64,000 nt of DNA from Rhodocollybia butyracea. Lineage: Eukaryota; Basidiomycota; Agaricomycetes; Agaricales; Omphalotaceae. Below are positions 1 to 10,749 of the stretch, one piece after another (within the stretch, counting starts at the first letter, position 1; every line of letters begins with the position of its first letter). A model generated the notes under the pieces. The model was not told where the DNA came from. It searched no databases and saw nothing but the letters and a program-made list of their open reading frames with translations. The stretch spans positions 124,001-188,000 of the forward strand of contig JADNRY010000057.1 in NCBI GenBank assembly GCA_015501585.1, written 5' to 3'. The position numbers and the translations under genes are program-made.

Positions 1-2
1 TG

Positions 3-455
3 AAACTCCAATCTTTCAGATTCAGAGGGAACGATGATGTTAAGCAAATCACTTGTCAATCTTCCCTCTTGGCCTTGGACATCGGTGGGGACATGGGTAA
101 TGATGATAGGATCGAAAATGGGGCCTGGACCGGTGTTACGCTCCCCAAATTGACCACACTTGATGTTACACTGCCTGACCTTGTCAATCATGATCGCTTG
201 GAAGCACATCGCTTGGAAGTAGCTTACGAAGCCAGTACGTCTCTGGGCGAGCTGAAGGAAGTGGTAAAGCGGTCGAAGTGTGCATTACAGCGCGTCAATC
301 TGACGGTGTATGCAGAAGATTATGAACGCCTTGAGCCCCAGCTCACACTCCAAACTGTGGACGAGTTTTTCAAGGACTTGCCAGTCAAGGCCGAAGGGTC
401 TTTTGTGGGAAACAGGTTACTGCAGGAATGGAAGAAAGACATGGAGGAAACATAG
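3..455 (+). CDS. F-box family protein, C-terminal part (5' end outside window)
   Basis: The reading frame is open from base 3 to the TAG at 453-455 and enters from the left edge, so only about 150 C-terminal residues are visible. It matches the C-terminal third of the complete paralogue at 13156-14559 nearly residue for residue, including the conserved blocks ITCQSSLLAL, WTGVTLPKL, LKEVV-RSKC and LQEWK. The N-terminal F-box is therefore expected upstream of the window. Just past the stop, the +1 frame (455-505) encodes an acidic serine-rich stretch, DDYESSESDSESSDSE, like the acidic tail of the paralogue at 44198-45529. A small indel may have removed this tail. Role by family: probable SCF ubiquitin-ligase substrate receptor. 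Confidence 0.8.
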   Translation, partial: KLQSFRFRGNDDVKQITCQSSLLALDIGGDMGNDDRIENGAWTGVTLPKLTTLDVTLPDLVNHDRLEAHRLEVAYEASTSLGELKEVVKRSKCALQRVNLTVYAEDYERLEPQLTLQTVDEFFKDLPVKAEGSFVGNRLLQEWKKDMEET

Positions 456-705
456 ATGATTATGAGTCCAGTGAAAGTGATTCCGAGTCTAGTGATTCCG
501 AGTGATGCGACTTATGTTGCTCACTACACTTTCGATGAAAAGAAACTGATTTGGCAATACAGTACATAGAATATAGGTTTACAATAACTTTCTGAATTTT
601 GAAGCAAGCATTGAAGGCTCTCTTTGACTAATGACCATTGGTAGATGTCAAAGCTGTATATATCCCCCGGATATTAACTTTCTACTTACAACCAGTGGCA
701 CCGCC

Positions 706-860
706 ATGTCCGAGACCAAGTTAAACCGCGTAGTCACTTGAACTCTAAAACATGGCCTCCGCCTGTTCTCAGATATACTCTACCCTTGAATCTGCCTACT
801 ACCAGGCACCCAATTTTGAGGGTCCTTACACTACAGGAATGATAAAAGCTTTGTTCCTGC
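706..860 (+). pseudogene. F-box family N-terminal remnant
   Basis: An ATG followed by TCC GAG matches the MSE- start of the family. A few dozen bases on, the sequence resembles the conserved LESAYQA block (reads STLESAYYQA in the frame beginning near 752). The two pieces are not in one frame, similarity fades after about 860, and there is no F-box. The leader before the ATG (ACAACCAGTGGCACC) is the same sequence that is translated in the paralogues at 19233, 23935 and 29326. That makes this fragment informative about how those copies gained a longer N-terminus. Confidence 0.6.
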
Positions 861-1275
861 AAAATTTGAATAAAAACGGTCAACAAGGTGTTCGAAATTC
901 ACTAAATAGATCTAATAAGTATTCAACAGTCCCTTCCCAGTACTGACCACATAACTTCTCCACTCCGCCCGTTACTGCCAGATCGGTATGAGTAGGTACA
1001 GAATCCCCTGCGTCGCATGGTTTGCAAGTCATTCATATACCTCAATCTAAATCTAGAGGTCTGTCTTTCATAACATTCTGCAACAGGAAATAACAAGAGT
1101 TATGGACAGGAAAGCAAGACTGGTACGCCGCAATGCACTGGCATTCCTTCCCACCAAATCTGACACTGGGTCCCAACTTGCTATAGGCCATTGTACCAAT
1201 CTCACTAGCCCAAGCACGCGATCACCCTGAAATTCAAAAAAACAATGAAGCTAATCAGAGAGGTGTATTACCGGC

Positions 1276-1326
1276 GAACTGAACATCTGCCTGGGCAAAA
1301 GTTTTGCCCAGGCAGATGTTCAGTTC
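1276..1326. repeat. Perfect 25-bp-arm palindrome
   Basis: The 25-base arms 1276-1300 and 1302-1326 are exact reverse complements separated by one base, giving a 51-bp near-perfect palindrome. It is at the left edge of the larger foldback structure at 1302-2190 and its outer arm is partly repeated at the right edge (GTTTTGCCCAGGTGGACGTT in reverse complement). It may be the terminal hairpin of that element. Confidence 0.85.
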
Positions 1327-2190
1327 TTTCTTGAAGCCATAATTGAAGACCTCTATTCCCTGTTTCTCTTTCTAGAAGAGGTTTATGACAAGGCTAGAGG
1401 GTGATGATACTTCAAGTTGGCATAGGAGAATTGCTTCAGTTTTAGCCAAGATTTTAGCAATGGTTACCACTATACAGGATCAGTTCAGCTATACATCTAA
1501 TGAGATCTATGGCACACTACAGCAACATAAGGAAGACGTCTTGGATCCTGTAGCTCCGGCTAATCAGTTTTCTGCAGGTACCTTTTCCAGTAGCTGGGAC
1601 ATATCCCCAGACTTTCCACGGAATGATAATCTTCTATCCTCCACTGACTCGCAGTGACTCACTGGTGGTCTCTATTCATTCTCCAATCACTCTCTGCCTA
1701 CCAGACTTGGACTGATGTTTTCTTTTTGTTTTTTTTTTTAGTCCAAGTATAGTAGGCAGAGAGTGATAGGGGAATGGGTACAAGACCACCAGTGGGTCAG
1801 TGGAGGATAATGGAGAAGGAAGATCACCAATCTATGGAAAATCTGGAGATGTGTCCTAGCTGTTGGAAAAGGTAAGTGCACAAAACTGATCCGCTAGAGC
1901 TACAGGATCCGAGACTTCTTCCTTAATGTGCCATAGATCCCATCAGATGCATACTGAACTAATCCTGTGGTACCCATTGCTAGAACTGAAGAGATTCTCC
2001 TGTGCCAAGTATCATCACCCTCTGTGCAAGCCTTGTCATGAAGCTCTTCTAGAAAGAGAAAGAGGGAGTAGACGTCCCTATTCCCTCTTTCTCTTTCTAG
2101 AAGAGCTTCGTGAATCATGACAGAGGTCGTCAATCATGGCTTCAAGAAAGGGCTGAAACGTCCACCTGGGCAAAACATGCCAACCCTTTT
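1302..2190. mobile_element. Foldback element with two inverted coding arms
   Basis: Bases 1302-1717 and the reverse complement of 1738-2190 are homologous over most of their length, around a short T-rich centre near 1722-1738. Both arms read as diverged copies of one protein fragment: the left arm contains SSWHRRIASVLAK and NEIYGTL, the right arm in antisense contains DTWHRRISSVLAM and DGIYGTL. The right arm has a second, nested inverted repeat near 2043-2110 containing the motif CTCTTTCTCTTTCTAGAAGAG. I recognise no protein family. The arrangement fits a foldback transposon or an inverted duplication of a gene fragment. A transcript through it would be a long hairpin RNA. Confidence 0.65.
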
Positions 2191-2528
2191 GGAAGGCACT
2201 AAATCCAAGCAATCAAAACCTAATAAAAAGAACATCATGAGAAAAAGTGCTTACCTGTTGGTCTCTAACCAGCGTAGCCTGTGTTTCAAGAAAGTCTGGG
2301 TATCCGCCAGCCTGCCGGTCATTCCGGAGATCAGATATTTCCATCACCAACTTTTCTTTCTGTTGTCCAGGTGCTTGGAGTGCTTTTGCCAGGCTATGCC
2401 AGAGTCGTAATGCTCAATAAACTATGTTCTGACAATTCCGTGATTGTGCTATCAAAGACCACGTTCAGAGAGATCAAATAGCCAGAGGCAATGTAAACAT
2501 ATAGTACCGGTCTCTCTTGGAAAACTCA

Positions 2529-2605
2529 TCCCAACTACAGAGTAAAAGACTATGAAGGTCGGTAGTAGTTACTGACCTTCATGGTCTTTTACTCTGGAGT
2601 TGGGA
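2529..2605. repeat. 32-bp-arm inverted repeat
   Basis: Arms 2529-2560 and 2574-2605 are reverse complements with two mismatches and a 13-base loop. No target-site duplication was seen. It could be a small hairpin element or the remnant end of a larger one. A 97-codon antisense open frame next to it (2620-2913) is not recognisable. Confidence 0.75.
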
Positions 2606-2949
2606 CTTGAGTTGGGATGCTAGACAGGAGTGGCCTCCGAGTCAGGAGTCAAAAATTGTGTCAAAAGCCTAGCTGTGGCCGGGTGAAGATACAGTTGTGT
2701 GAATAGGAGTAGACAGTTTGTAGTGTCATCCACAGGGACTGGAAAGCCAGTATTGGATGAGTCTGAATGGTTGTTGAGTGTAGAAGACATGTGGAAATGG
2801 TTGTTGGTTGGTTGAGTTGGAGAAAGACATAACAAATCCGTGCAGCTTAAATAGCAGTGATTGTGCAGCAGGGAGTTAAGGACAAATTTTCGCACTAACC
2901 CAGACAAGGACACAGCTTTAATTGATGGGTTTCAAGCCAACAGCGCATG

Positions 2950-3200
2950 TAACATCCAGCTATCGACTCATGCTCACTAATTTTTCCGAAAATACCCCTA
3001 CAAATTCCCTGAAACCCGCATAAACATGAGATTTAACTGCCCATTAAAGCTTGAATGCTCACTAATGCGCTCGGAAATGAAACCGAAACTCCACATAGAT
3101 GATGTGTTTCAAGTCTGCATGAGATTTAACTTCCACTTTAATGTTTATTGCTCAGTAATAGACTCGGAAATGAACCCGAAATATCAGATATGGAAATCTC
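2950..3200. repeat. Degenerate tandem repeat, units of about 75-90 bp
   Basis: A motif of the form TGAGATTTAAC, followed by TTAA-GCTTG/TTTATTGCTCA, then a CTCGGAAATGAA-CC-GAAA block occurs at about 3027-3090 and again at 3118-3185. A more decayed copy lies near 2965-3000. An open frame runs through two units but nothing in it resembles a known domain. I treat this as non-coding repeat DNA. Confidence 0.5.
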
Positions 3201-3536
3201 AAAGACACTCCAAACTCGAAACCAAAGAATGGTTATTAACTGTGATGCATCTGAAACCTTACTTGACCAATGGCACCAAAGATTCCCGCGTAATCTACCA
3301 ATCAGCCGCTCCTCATAATAACCATCATATCATTGATATGCAAACATTTCTATACAATCAAACAATCACAATTTCGAAACAATCATTCAGTTTGATGCAC
3401 TTGGGGTAAATTTGATCCTTGGACATAAGGATAAGTGCCTCTGAAACCTCCGATACATCCCAATCATGAGGCTAATGGAACATATATGATTTGCCAATGT
3501 TGGCTTTAGCCTTTCACACTGCTGGAATCCCCGACT

Positions 3537-3683
3537 CTGACCGAAGGGAAGGGAGGGTCTTGTAGGTGCCAATTGAGTGTTGGATTCTTCAAAAACCGCC
3601 AGATCGGGTAGTTCTTTCCCACCTGAACTTCAGCCGCCGTGCCAGTTGTTTCATGTCGAGCCGCTATGCCGGCTCGTCTGTTT
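3537..3683. repeat. Dispersed direct repeat, copy 1
   Basis: This stretch shares a string of blocks with 4075-4226 in the same order and orientation: GAAGGGA-GGAGGGTCTTGTAGGTG, a GTTGGA-TCTT-AAA block, AGATC-GG, TTCTTTC-ACCTGA, and a GCCGGC-containing end. It is a duplicated, diverged sequence of unknown origin. Confidence 0.6.
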
Positions 3684-4074
3684 TTCAATGATCTCCATCA
3701 ACCATGAACGTTTCGGATCACTGCCGGGAGGCTCATGCCCAACTAGGCTATACAGGCGCATATGACCTACCGGCATCGCCAAGGCATGGCAATTCTTCTT
3801 GTTCCTCGTACTTCCCCTCTTTTGAGCTGCTTTCACAATATTCATTATGATAAGAGCCTCTAGCATTTATAATACAACATGCTATTGATACTGAATTTAG
3901 TACTTACAGCTATCCCTTGAGTAGGTGCTAACCTGGAAAAGGTCATGTTAATAATGCTGGTTATTGGGCTAGTCTATTTCTTGATAGCCAATCTTCTGAT
4001 CTCCAGATCTTTGTACGAACATCAGCTTGAGTTAATTGTAAAACCAGGGGTGTCTTGAAATTTCCCGCTTCCTC

Positions 4075-4226
4075 AACTCTAATTGAAGGGAAAGGAGGGT
4101 CTTGTAGGTGACAAACAAGTAAAATGTTGGAGTCTTTGAAAGTCACTAGATCAGGCTCAAGATTGGGCTGTTCTTTCAGACCTGATGTTAAGCCGGCATG
4201 CCGGTTAGTTCGTTTCCGCATTGCTA
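4075..4226. repeat. Dispersed direct repeat, copy 2
   Basis: Second copy of the repeat at 3537-3683, about 540 bp downstream and immediately left of a TIR element. Short antisense frames in both copies share the words CHLQDPPFPS/WHLQDPPFPS and V-VG/RVEEAG. The repeat may therefore derive from a coding exon read on the minus strand, but no protein family is recognisable. Confidence 0.6.
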
Positions 4227-4252
4227 AACTTCCTTCCTGCCCGATCCAATAC

Positions 4253-4796
4253 CTCAGCCTGAAAGGGGTGCCCGGACCGTGAACCCGTGATATCGGGTCG
4301 GTCGGTCGGTCGGTCCCTTGAGTGAGGTCTTAAAAAAAATTTGACATCCATATTTCATGCAGATATATGCATTCTGAAACTTATTTTAGGGGCCTGAAAC
4401 ATGCTAATCACACATAATTAATGCTACAGCGACTATTTAGCCTTTAAAAGGCATGTAAAGGGTGACAGTGGTTTGGGACTCGTCCTAACAGTACTGTACT
4501 ACCACTGTATTTTGAACTCGGCAAACTTCAGGACTGGGGTTCCCACTGAAAGTTGAAGGTAAGTAGCATCTACATGATGGTAGCCTGTACGGGTATGTAC
4601 AATCAATATCTGGTATTTATAAGGTGCTCATGTGGTGTAGGGATTGCTAGCTTTGACCTCCGAGGGGAAAAAAATTCCTAATATGGCAGTTTACATAAGC
4701 TTTTTGGTCGGTCGGTCTCCCTCACTGGGTCCTTAAAAAAAACAATTGACCCAATGTAACGGGTTCACATCCCGGGCACCCCTTGTCAGCCTGAGC
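4253..4796. mobile_element. TIR-flanked non-autonomous element, about 545 bp
   Basis: The left end reads CTCAGCCTGAAAGGGGTGCC. The reverse complement of the right end reads CTCAGGCTGACAAGGGGTGC. The inverted similarity runs inward about 45 bp through GTGAACCCGT and a GGGTC block. Both ends then have GGTCGGTCGGTC runs and a poly-A/T tract. The interior has no recognisable ORF, so this is probably a MITE-type DNA transposon derivative. I could not define a clean target-site duplication. Confidence 0.7.
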
Positions 4797-4799
4797 TCT

Positions 4800-5880
4800 T
4801 CTGAGCTACTCTTGAATGTTTTTTTTGGAACGTTGCTTGTCAGTGACTCATGTCACTAACAACCTCAAAGTACCTTCGGGCAAATGACAAAGTCGTTTCC
4901 TTCCCGCCATTATCATTTGCAGGCCACTTAGCATTATGCACAAGTGCTAGGATAACACCCCGTGTGGGACTACGCGCTCAGTCTCTCCTACACTCTTCAA
5001 CAGTAGCAAAGCCATAGAAATAAGATAAAAGGCATATACCCTCAATTCATACTGCAGCACAATGCACTACTAGAACCCTCATTCCCTCCATAACCATGCG
5101 GAGGGAATATATATCTCCTGGAGAATGTTCTTCCAGGTGTTTCTGAGTAGACCTTTGGTTATGCATCCACTCTGAGCTTTGTTCAAACTGCAATGATAGA
5201 ATATGTATATAGGTGGTAGATTTGTTTTGTGGATCATGTATGTGAGGGACTGAGACCTTGTTGAGTCTTATACCCAATAGCTTAAATGCTGGCTTGATAT
5301 TCAGATCAACAAGTTTATATTATGTCCTTTTAACCATTTTAGTGATGCTGTTGCTCTTTGTCCTCGCAGCATTGCAGGTAGCGCATATTTTCTTCTCCCA
5401 ATGAGTCCCTGTCGTCCCATTTTTGAGAGTGTGTTGTCAAACCTTGGATAAATGTTTTTGAGTTGGTGTGTATTTTTAGGTCAGTAACTGAGTTGAGCCA
5501 TCCTTGATACCAATAATTTCCCTTGTAAGTTCAGCTCAGGTGGGACTCTGATTGCTCAGATTACTTATACCTTGAACCTTCATGGTTGGGCAAGAATACT
5601 TGTTCCTACCCTGCTTCTGGTCCCATTCTGACCATTGAATGTCATCACTGAATTTCCCATCAAATTCTGTGAAGATCTGGATATCCGGAACCAATCCAGA
5701 ACACATCTGTTGTATATATCCGGCGCAGGGACTGAAGGAGCTGTTAGGCTCAAGAGACAGAAGAGATCAGCCTATTGGTCTAAGGTTCTCTTTGTGGTAA
5801 ATCCCTAATCAAAAACTGCTATGAGGACATAGTTTTTTCAGTTTTTGTAGTAAGTATGGGGCTTTTCTCACTTTCTTCTC
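4800..5880. other. No supported gene
   Basis: Only short open frames are present, for example a 76-codon antisense frame at 5047-5277 without recognisable motifs. The base composition is AT-rich and similar to neighbouring repeat DNA. I see no convincing splice-joined coding signal. Confidence 0.5.
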
Positions 5881-5888
5881 ACTATAAT

Positions 5889-6566
5889 TAGAGATGTCCA
5901 CGAGTCCAAGTCTTCACAAGTACTCGCAGGTAAGATCCGTGGGAAAACCCGCAAGTATGTGACTCGCGGATCCCAGGATCCGTTTCCCACGGGTCAGGCG
6001 CGGGTCACAAGTCAGACATTTGCAATTTTCAGTTGACTTGCAAGTACTTGTGTGACTTGTGCAAGCAATATGAACTCATATATTTGTTGTTGGTGATCAA
6101 AACTTACAGTAATTAATAGTATCATATTTATTATAGTACTTATCAAGTACTGCCACACATGTTTGAGGTTGTAGACAGCTGACAGCGACTGAGCGCTTAT
6201 TTTAGCGCCCAATCGCCGTAGGCTGTCTACAATCCAAAGCCTAACTGTCAGTACATTTTTACTTCATACCATAGTATGAAATTAGTGTAACAAGTAAAGT
6301 ACAGGTTTTTAATAGCATTATACACTGTACAATCACTGTATGCAAGTAAATAATGGTAAATACTTGTGAATATAGCTGTAACTACTTGATTAGTGTGCGG
6401 ATCCACAAGTTCTTGTGAGACCCGCAAGTACTTGCAGATAATACTTGCGAGTCAGTGACCCGTTTCCCACGAGTCAGCCGCGAGTCACGAGTCAGGCCTT
6501 TTAGGCCACAAGTACTTGCGCTCCGGATCCAAGTATACCTTGGATCCGGACTCGTGGACATCTCTA
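5889..6566. mobile_element. hAT-like MITE, 678 bp, with 8-bp target duplication
   Basis: The left terminus TAGAGATGTCCACGAGTCC is matched exactly by the inverted right terminus ending at 6566. The element is flanked by the same 8-mer, ACTATAAT, at 5881-5888 and 6567-6574. An 8-bp target duplication with TAGAG- termini is characteristic of the hAT superfamily. The interior is rich in the subterminal motif AAGTACTTG and its variants, plus CCCACGGGTC/GTTTCCCACGAGTC, and holds a smaller hairpin around 6168-6232. There is no transposase ORF, so it is non-autonomous. Confidence 0.9.
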
Positions 6567-6995
6567 ACTATAATAAGCCTCATTCCATTGGCTGGGCTAC
6601 TGGAAAGGCAAACTTAACTACAACTACCACACACATATTACACTGCCACCTACTTGTTGAACAGGTTCTTAAACTGAGTCACGGTGGACCTTGGTGGACC
6701 AGTATTAAATAAGAACTAAGGAGTCAGGAGAGATGTAATTGTTGTATTTTGCCGATCGGACGTGATACAACTCTGGTAGTACTTACCAATCATTACCTAT
6801 CCAGTTACTGATGCTTTGTATGTACCGGACCACCTTTAATATTTACTATTCAGTGTAAACAGTATATAAGCCTTCTCTGAGGCCAGTACCTACCGTCCTC
6901 TAATCTAGTCTCTTCTTTCTCTTGAGCTTCACGGCTACTTCAGTCCCTGCGCCGGATATTTACAACGGTAATCAGGCCAGAATCAGGCTCTGGTT

Positions 6996-9929
6996 CACTA
7001 CGGGAAGAGAAGTCAGTATTCCTTACTGACTAAGACAGTAATTCTGTACAAATACAGTAATCTTTACTGTCTTTTGAAGGACAGTTATATCTAATGTCTA
7101 CGAAGACAGGTATGTCTACTGTCCTTTTATGGGGGCAGTAATATGTACTGTCCATATTTTTATGGTCAGGCATAATAACTGTCCCATATTTTAGGGTCAG
7201 TTATTTACACTGACCATCTTCTATGGACAGTCATTAACTGTTATTATAATATCAGTTCTACTCTTAAATCTCTAAGTACTAGCGTGCAACGTTCAACGTC
7301 CAACTTTAAGCAGCTAAAAATGCTAAAAAAATGTAACACAGATTCCGAGTAGTAACTCGAAAATATCTCAAAAACGTCGAGTTCACGGATTGAACGGTGT
7401 ACTTGCCAAAGTAGGGGACAGTCAGGGCCGGCGTTGATCACAGCCGGGGAGCACTACCGCTACACTACATGGTTACAGTATTACTCAACAAAGAACATTC
7501 AAGATAGAATAAGAGTGCAGAGAAACAATACTTTGTGTCCAGATGAGTGAGTTGGGGATGATGCCATCTCATTATCTCGTTATTGTGTAGGGGACCGGAT
7601 ACTAGTGGACTGCTTTTGTATATCATGGATACATGTAAACTCGCAATCTCAAAAAATTGGCTTATGGCAATTTCTGTCAATTTCAAGTTCACCAGCTAAA
7701 GTCCTGTGAGAGAAGTTGGAAATCAGGTTCAGCTTAGAGCCAGCATGGTAATTTCAAAGCTCGCATTGAATTTTAGACTACAGAATGATACGACACAGCG
7801 GGGCGAAACCGAAAGAACTATAGCTCAGCTTGGACTTAACGAATTTCGACGGGTAGCACAGCCATATCTGATATGACGTCATTGTCTTTTGACAGACGCG
7901 TCGCGTCTCTCTGACTACTACCACCATGTTCCCCCTTCTTTTACTGGTAAAAACTGCCTCTATCTCATCCTGGCCGTCTATTATCTACACGCTGACAATA
8001 ATTTCACTTATCTGATGTGATTCGGCTTCTATCCGGGCCCTTCTTGCGGAATCGACAAAATTGGCTTTCAGGGATCTTTTCAGTGATTAGAGTCGGATGA
8101 AGAGGCTGAATCCGGGTGTTATGAATGCTGAGAGGTCCTGGGCCTTGCGCAGGTGACTTTTCTTTCTGATTTCGTGTTTAAATTTGTCAGTTTTCTCTAG
8201 GTTTTCCGGGTTCACGTTTAGTTGCGTTCTTCTATCAGCGGCACAGCCATGTCTAACGGGCCTTTATCTACCTGTTCCGCTAACTCTCAGAGGATATCGC
8301 CATAAGCACTCATTGCATTTCTTTTCGTTTCTGGAGGCCCGTCCATCGAATAGGATACGCACAACCCATTCCGACTCATGTAAGTCCTTGTAATTCAATC
8401 TTGCCATTTCCTAAAGTGCCAGACCTCCCCTTTCGCCGGCTCTGGTGGGCATTAATCCATTACGCATGCCTTTCATCAGCGTGCAGACTACCTACTTTTG
8501 ATAGGCTGGCCGTTCTCTGTCTCGATGGTTTTCTGACTCTCTTTTAGGTCGCTTTTACTTCAAAATCTGGATTGATACCCCTGTTCACAAAACCGCCGAC
8601 CCGCCATGAGGATCAAGCTATCTCGTCCGCCGCACTCGGCCTTTCCTCGTGTTCCGATGCGCCGTTCAGGCTCTTCAGACATTTGTTATCCCACACGTTG
8701 ACCGCTTCACTAATTCACCAATATAGTTGTCATACATCGCACAACCTACGGCCCTCTCGGCACCGACGTCTGGTGGCACCTCAACTTTGTCTTGGAGACA
8801 TACACATTTGCCCAACCAGCTGTGCTTTATTGCATCAAAGACATCGGCGCTGTGGATTTTTACTTTTTGGCAGCAGGTACATGCTAGGTACGTTCATGCC
8901 TGTGTTGGCTTCTACGTCATGTTCCTTTTTCTTCATCTCGCTTTCTTCATCATGTCGCATCTTCACTGATCCTTCGTCATTCTTCGTTGTCCTTACTCTT
9001 CTTACTCTTCTTACTCTTCTTACTCCACCCCCAGATACGACACCTCCCCTCCATTCCGGCAACTAATGATTGAGCTCACGGTATACTGGGTCATCTCTGG
9101 CGCTATATACTGCGGACTCACCGCTGCTGTTGCTTGGGGTGCAACTCTGAACTTTGCATTCGGGTACGTATCCTCCCTTCCTCCCTCCCTCCCTTCTCAT
9201 CTCTTCCTCATCTTTATCCTTTCTAACCTATCGTACACCCCACAGCTGGGTCCTTGGCCAATTCTTCATCTGGGCCTTCCTCAGCTGGCTCGGCTGCCAC
9301 CTCTTCGCCCACCGCGGGCTCCATCGCGAATGCAACTTTGTGTTCTGATCTCAAGGTACGAATCATCTTCTCGAGAGTAGCGCATCAAAGCTGAACTTCA
9401 TGGTAATACCAATATCCCTCACCACTGTTCCCCACTGTCCACGTGTATGGGATCTTGGGAATGACATTCCGATCGAGTAAATCTCGAAGGTACGCTTCCG
9501 TTACCTGATAGTTTTGTTTTCTCTAAGACCATTTTGTTGGATGCACTGTCTGTGGGATAGCAACCGGGATGAGAGTGTTTGGTCATCAAGGTCTATGCTA
9601 GGCGAGAGTAGTAGTAGTCCTTTGTACAGTACTTGATCCAATATAACTGTATTTCCATTGGATATCTTAGTAGACAGTTGATATAACTGCCCTGGTACAT
9701 TAGATATCACTGTCCTAACACAGTCAAGATTACTGCCCTAGGACAGTAATGGCTACTGTCTTAGACAGGTCAAAAGACAGTTATTGAGAATGCAGCCAAG
9801 AACTTTGGCAGTAATCTTGACTGTCCTAGACAGTAATACTGCATGTCTAGTCAGTACTATTTAACGTCTTGTACAGTTAGATTTCATGTCTTTCAGGTCG
9901 TTATATTACTGTCTTTCCTTCCCGCAGTG
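6996..9929. mobile_element. CACTA/EnSpm-like element, about 2.9 kb, with captured gene
   Basis: The left end is CACTACGGGAAGAGAAGTCA. The reverse complement of the right end (9910-9929) is CACTGCGGGAAGGAAAGACA. A shared GGTT lies at 6992-6995 and 9930-9933. Both subterminal regions (7010-7240 and 9640-9915) are packed with variants of the palindromic word ACAGTAAT..TTACTGTC, and such arrays are typical of CACTA elements. The 4-bp duplication is not the canonical 3 bp, so the superfamily call is tentative. No transposase was seen. The middle carries a spliced host-type gene fragment (8727-9347). Confidence 0.6.
8727..9347 (+). pseudogene. Captured intron-containing membrane-protein gene fragment
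   Basis: Three exon-like pieces can be read. The piece at about 8727-8876 contains TTYGPLGTDVWWHLNFVLE. The piece at about 9041-9163 contains MIELTVYWVISGAIYCGLTA. The last, from about 9245, contains WVLGQFFIWAF and HRGLHREC and stops at 9346-9348. They are separated by intron-like stretches with GT starts and CAG ends; the first is polypyrimidine-rich and holds a CTTACTCTT tandem repeat. The hydrophobic runs suggest a multi-pass membrane protein. The first two exons do not join cleanly in one frame, so the copy looks decayed. The protein family is not recognised. It sits between the subterminal repeats of the CACTA-like element, as expected for transduplicated host DNA. Confidence 0.5.
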
Positions 9930-10467
9930 GGTTTGGAACTCCTTGTGTCAGTAACAAAAGTCATTTCTTTTCTTAGTTTCTGTTGATCTGTTTAGTACCA
10001 GGGAAGCTTTTTGCTGAACAATGAAGTCAAAATGAATTTTTATTGTCTTTCCTGTGATTTTTTATTACAGGAAGTGAGCAGCTTAATTACATCTGAGAAA
10101 TTGGGCAGTCGTTTGAGCTCCATAAATAAAACAACTAGACCATGAACTAGACGGATCCCCAACGGATCACTGGATTTCAGCACAGAACTGGTGCAGCACC
10201 AGGGCCAGCTTGTGAGTAGCAGCCAGCAAGTCGAAGGTGTCAGTTAACTGCGGTGCAGCGGGGACTCATACAATAAGGGATAAGTGTATACTGGTTCGAC
10301 CTTCATATCAGGTCATATACTTATACTACAGTACAGGTACTTACTGTTGAATGAGAATGTATCTGGGCAAACTTGGCCCGTGTAAGATTAGGAGAAGATT
10401 TCTATTTTTGTATCCGTTCTTATCTAACTTACTGTACTTGTAGCTACCTGCGTATGTAAGCTACCTC

Positions 10468-10640
10468 AGACATTTACTCCGTGAAGTATTCGTGCTGAGG
10501 TGAGCTCGTTCTTCTCTTATTGCTGTATCATATGTTTACTTATCATGTATTAGTTCTACTACTTACTTTACAGGTATATAATAGACGTTTACTCCGTGAA
10601 GTATTCGTGCTGAGTCTACTACTTACTTTACAGTGCACAA
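10468..10640. repeat. Local direct duplication
   Basis: The 26-mer beginning TTTACTCCGTGAAGTATTCG occurs near 10470 and again about 118 bp later. The following CTACTACTTACTTTACAG occurs twice about 60 bp apart. This is a small tandem rearrangement in non-coding DNA. Confidence 0.75.
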
Positions 10641-10749
10641 ATTTATTCCAACACTTACAGACCCGGTAGACATCTCTAGAGTACCTGAGTAAGTAAATGA
10701 GTAGGAACAGTATCAGTGCCGAATTGCAGTGGTGCCAATGTGCCATCAT

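Noticed and set aside
6000..6540. CRISPR-like array of AAGTACTTG words
   Set aside because: The spacing is irregular, the words are palindromic and lie within a hAT element. They are subterminal transposon repeats in a eukaryotic genome.
8572..9066. 164-codon frame in the CACTA-like element
   Set aside because: It reads through an intron-like polypyrimidine and CTTACTCTT repeat in the wrong frame relative to the exon pieces with coherent hydrophobic segments.
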